From assembly GCA_039029535.1 (NCBI GenBank), contig JBCCFW010000248.1:1-8725 (forward strand): a stretch of 8,725 nucleotides of DNA, written 5' to 3'. This DNA is from JBCCFW01 sp039029535. Lineage in GTDB: Bacteria; Acidobacteriota; JBCCFW01. Under the pieces are notes generated by a model. It was not told the origin of the DNA. It did not search any database and saw nothing but the letters and a program-made list of their open reading frames with translations. Made by a program: the position numbers and the translations under genes. Below are positions 6,974 through 8,725 of this stretch, piece by piece. The stretch's first letter is position 1. Every line of letters begins with the position of its first letter.

Positions 6974-7792
6974 GTGTCGGTTCCCGGCTTCAGGCTGGCA
7001 GTCCTTCCGGTGACGATCGAGGAGTGGGAGTGCTTCTTCGAAGCCGGCGGCCATGATGACCCCCGCTTCTGGCCCGAAGGACCAGCTCGTCGCTGGCAAG
7101 CGGGCATCGACACCTTGGCCGCCGCGCGCCACGACTTCTTCCACGGCAATCGACGCTACCGCGACGATCCCCGGAAGCTCGACGAGGATTTCCTGACCGG
7201 CTTGATCGGTCCCGAAACCTACGCCCGGATCAAGCGTCGCACGCTGCTCAGCGACGACGAGCTCCGAGCTGAGTTGCTCGAGCATCACCCCGACGTGCCC
7301 CGCCGCAAGACCGGGGAGTCCTGGGGAGAGAAGGGGCTCGCCGGCCCCGCGTTGACCTTCAGCTACTACGAGGCCCGGGCCTACTGCCGCTGGCTCAACG
7401 AGCGGACCGGACGTCGCTTCCGCCTACCCACCGAGCCCGAGCTGTGGGCCGCCTACCATCGTCCGCGCGCACGCCAACCCATCGAGGGAGAGCCGATCGG
7501 GAACATCTTGTCGACCCGCTTGCGGGGAGTGGTTCCGGTGGGCCTCTTTCCCATGTCGGACACCGTCGATGGAGTGATGGATCTCGCCGGCAACATCCGG
7601 TGCTGGACCTCCACGGCCTGGCATGAGGAGACGGACGGCCCGGAGACCGGTCGTGAGCTGACCGAGGTCGAGCCTCTCACCCTCGTCACGATCTGGGGCT
7701 CCGCTCCGGCGTGGGACACCCCGGCCCGCTGCCTCCCCAGGCGGGCCGGCACGACCTACCCGGTCGGGCTGCGGCTGGCCGAGGACGTCTGA
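6974..7792 (+). CDS. FGE-sulfatase-like (C-type lectin fold) domain, C-terminal part of the split protein
   Basis: This is the same reading frame as the NACHT gene, open again straight after the TAG at 6947. The first usable start is GTG 6974, with only a poor ribosome site (GAGCAG), so separate translation is doubtful. FGE landmarks appear in order: VPGFRLAVLPVTIEEWECFF (res 3-22), GGHDDPRFW (25-33), TFSYYEARAYCRWLNE (128-143), RFRLPTEPELWAAY (148-161), VPVGLFPMSDTVDGVMDLAGN (187-207) and a tail ending YPVGLRLAED (262-271). The fold should be complete apart from the first strand, which is encoded before the TAG. Catalytic FGE carries a Cys pair near the end. Only one Cys (C253) is seen there, so a binding or sensor role is likelier than oxidation of sulfatase cysteines. 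In NACHT proteins this domain usually senses a ligand. Confidence 0.7.
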   Translation: MSVPGFRLAVLPVTIEEWECFFEAGGHDDPRFWPEGPARRWQAGIDTLAAARHDFFHGNRRYRDDPRKLDEDFLTGLIGPETYARIKRRTLLSDDELRAELLEHHPDVPRRKTGESWGEKGLAGPALTFSYYEARAYCRWLNERTGRRFRLPTEPELWAAYHRPRARQPIEGEPIGNILSTRLRGVVPVGLFPMSDTVDGVMDLAGNIRCWTSTAWHEETDGPETGRELTEVEPLTLVTIWGSAPAWDTPARCLPRRAGTTYPVGLRLAEDV

Positions 7793-7835
7793 CGCCTCAC
7801 GCCCGGGTCGTGGTCATTCGGACCAGCGGGACATG

Positions 7836-7893
7836 CGCCTCCTGCCAAAGTCCTGCCAGCGCCGGGTGCTGCGTTGACCGGTCTCAGGAGGCG
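7836..7893. repeat. Inverted repeat, 9-bp arms, 40-nt spacer
   Basis: CGCCTCCTG (7836-7844) and CAGGAGGCG (7885-7893) are exact reverse complements, starting 44 bp after the FGE stop codon. The spacer includes a short direct repeat CCTGCCA (7841-7847 and 7852-7858). There is no T tract, so it is not a standard terminator; a folded transcript end or a regulatory site before the next gene is possible. Confidence 0.35.
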
Positions 7894-8020
7894 TCTGACC
7901 CTGACGTCACTGCGAGACGGCGCGCGGATCGTTGCCCCACCCGGAAGGGCCGAGGCCGCGTGCCGCTTCGCAGTCATCCGGCGAACCGCCTCGAGTCCTC
8001 TCACCGAATCGTGAGTCGTC

Positions 8021-8725
8021 ATGCGTCTTCCCCGTCCGCTCGTCCTCCTACTAGTGGGCAGCCTGCTCAGCCTCTTTCCGGCTGACCGCGCCCAAGCCGA
8101 TGCCTGCTGCCTGCCCGACTCGACCTGCATCGACACCACGCCGGGGGAATGCTTCAGATTCCACGACGGCACTCCCTTCCCCGACCAGTCGTGCGAGGAC
8201 GTGTTCCCTTGCGCCGAGGTGGGCGCCTGCTGTCTCGAGGGGGACTGCGAAGTCACCACCGAGCTGAGCTGCGAAGGCAACTACCTCGGCGAGGGCACCG
8301 ATTGCTCGTCCGAGCCCTGCATCGGAGCCTGCTGTGAGCACGGGGACTGCGACCTCACCGAGGAGGGCGACTGCGACGGCGACTACCTCGGCGACGGCAC
8401 CGACTGCGACTCCTGCCCCGAGCCCACCGGTGCCTGCTGCATGCCTGCCGGTGACTGCACCGTGACCACGGAAGACGACTGTGACCACGACTTCCGCGGC
8501 GCCGACACCGACTGCAAGGACTGCCCCCCCGTCGGCGCCTGCTGCACGCCCGCAGGTGACTGCACCGTGACGACTCAGGCCGACTGTGACGGCTCCTGGT
8601 CGGGAGCGGGCACGAGCTGCGAGCCTGATGACTGCCCCGTCCTCATCGGCGCTTGCTGTCATCCCGACGGCACGTGCTCCCAGGTCGTCGAGGCCGATTG
8701 CGACGACGACTTCCGCGGCGCTGGC
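8021..8725 (+). CDS. Secreted Cys-rich GACC-repeat protein, partial (no stop in window)
   Basis: The frame is open from ATG 8021 to the window end (235 codons) and has no stop. Residues 1-26 form a signal peptide (MRLPRPLVLLLVGSLLSL, then AQA before DACC). The mature part is almost entirely Cys-rich repeats of about 34-38 residues. They follow a pattern close to GACC-x(4-5)-C-x3-T/V-x(4)-C-x3-(Y/F)-x-G-x-x-T-x-C-x(2-4)-C, with Asp/Glu-rich filling. The regular Cys pairs should form disulfides outside the cytoplasm, and the acidic residues may bind calcium. Such repeats occur in surface or secreted proteins of environmental bacteria, often with a C-terminal sorting or dockerin-type tag, which would lie beyond the window. 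The role is unknown. It begins 228 bp after the FGE stop and need not belong to the same transcript. The start has only a weak GTGAG upstream. Confidence 0.8.
   Translation, partial: MRLPRPLVLLLVGSLLSLFPADRAQADACCLPDSTCIDTTPGECFRFHDGTPFPDQSCEDVFPCAEVGACCLEGDCEVTTELSCEGNYLGEGTDCSSEPCIGACCEHGDCDLTEEGDCDGDYLGDGTDCDSCPEPTGACCMPAGDCTVTTEDDCDHDFRGADTDCKDCPPVGACCTPAGDCTVTTQADCDGSWSGAGTSCEPDDCPVLIGACCHPDGTCSQVVEADCDDDFRGAG
8099..8725 (+). repeat. Tandem protein repeat: six Cys-rich units
   Basis: Units begin at the following bases: 8099 (DACC, divergent, 41 residues), 8222 (34), 8324 (35), 8429 (35), 8534 (38) and 8648 (26 residues to the window edge, incomplete). The units starting at 8429 and 8534 are the most alike, sharing PAGDCTVTT, which points to recent duplication. 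The first unit is the most diverged. Confidence 0.8.

Noticed and set aside
6257..7288. Minus-strand ORF of 343 codons
   Set aside because: It lies across the NACHT-FGE gene and the TAG, with no motif of its own; the plus strand carries clear domain motifs.
8051..8662. Minus-strand ORF of 203 codons
   Set aside because: Antisense of the Cys-rich repeats; its own Val/Ala/Gly repeats simply reflect the periodic sense strand.
1..8725. tRNA, rRNA or CRISPR array
   Set aside because: I saw no tRNA-like cloverleaf, no rRNA signature and no short regularly spaced direct repeats. The only tandem repeats are the protein-coding units after 8099.

Overview
The window joins two unlike DNAs. Bases 1 to about 615 are AT-richer and encode the end of a eukaryote-type Ty1/copia retrotransposon polyprotein (RNase H domain). 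From about 615 to the end the DNA is strongly GC-rich and bacterial. It has long ORFs with a strong C/G third-position preference, a Sec-type signal peptide, bacterial-style intergenic spacing and a GACC-type Cys repeat protein. I cannot fix the host taxon. Such repeat proteins, together with NACHT and FGE-like genes, suggest a large-genome environmental bacterium (Planctomycetota, Myxococcota, Acidobacteriota or an FCB-type candidate phylum are all possible). The sharp change inside the 3' end of a bacterial gene is best explained as a chimeric metagenome contig. A real insertion is the less likely alternative.

Layout of the bacterial part. On the minus strand, 571-2787 is a secreted/membrane TPM-domain protein with long coiled coils, whose last codons are lost at the junction. 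Bases 2788-3310 hold no convincing gene but several signals: a strong Shine-Dalgarno sequence before an ATG at 3042, a 19-bp dyad, and two hairpins. A small, possibly frameshifted ORF (3311-3496) follows a protein kinase-like gene (3500-4615), both on the minus strand. Divergent from the kinase, on the plus strand, lies the centrepiece: an HTH-NACHT-FGE gene (4787-7792). It reads in one frame throughout except for a single in-frame TAG at 6947-6949, which falls between the NACHT half and most of the FGE-sulfatase-like domain. After a 228-bp gap, 8021 starts a secreted Cys-rich repeat protein that runs off the window end.

How the genes may work together. NACHT NTPases with C-terminal FGE-like or other sensor domains belong to the STAND-like class used in bacterial conflict and immunity signalling. 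The divergent kinase-like gene, 171 bp away, could be a co-regulated partner. That link is inference from position only. The most notable observations are the TAG that cuts the NACHT-FGE frame, the kinase/NACHT-FGE pairing, and the eukaryotic retroelement junction.
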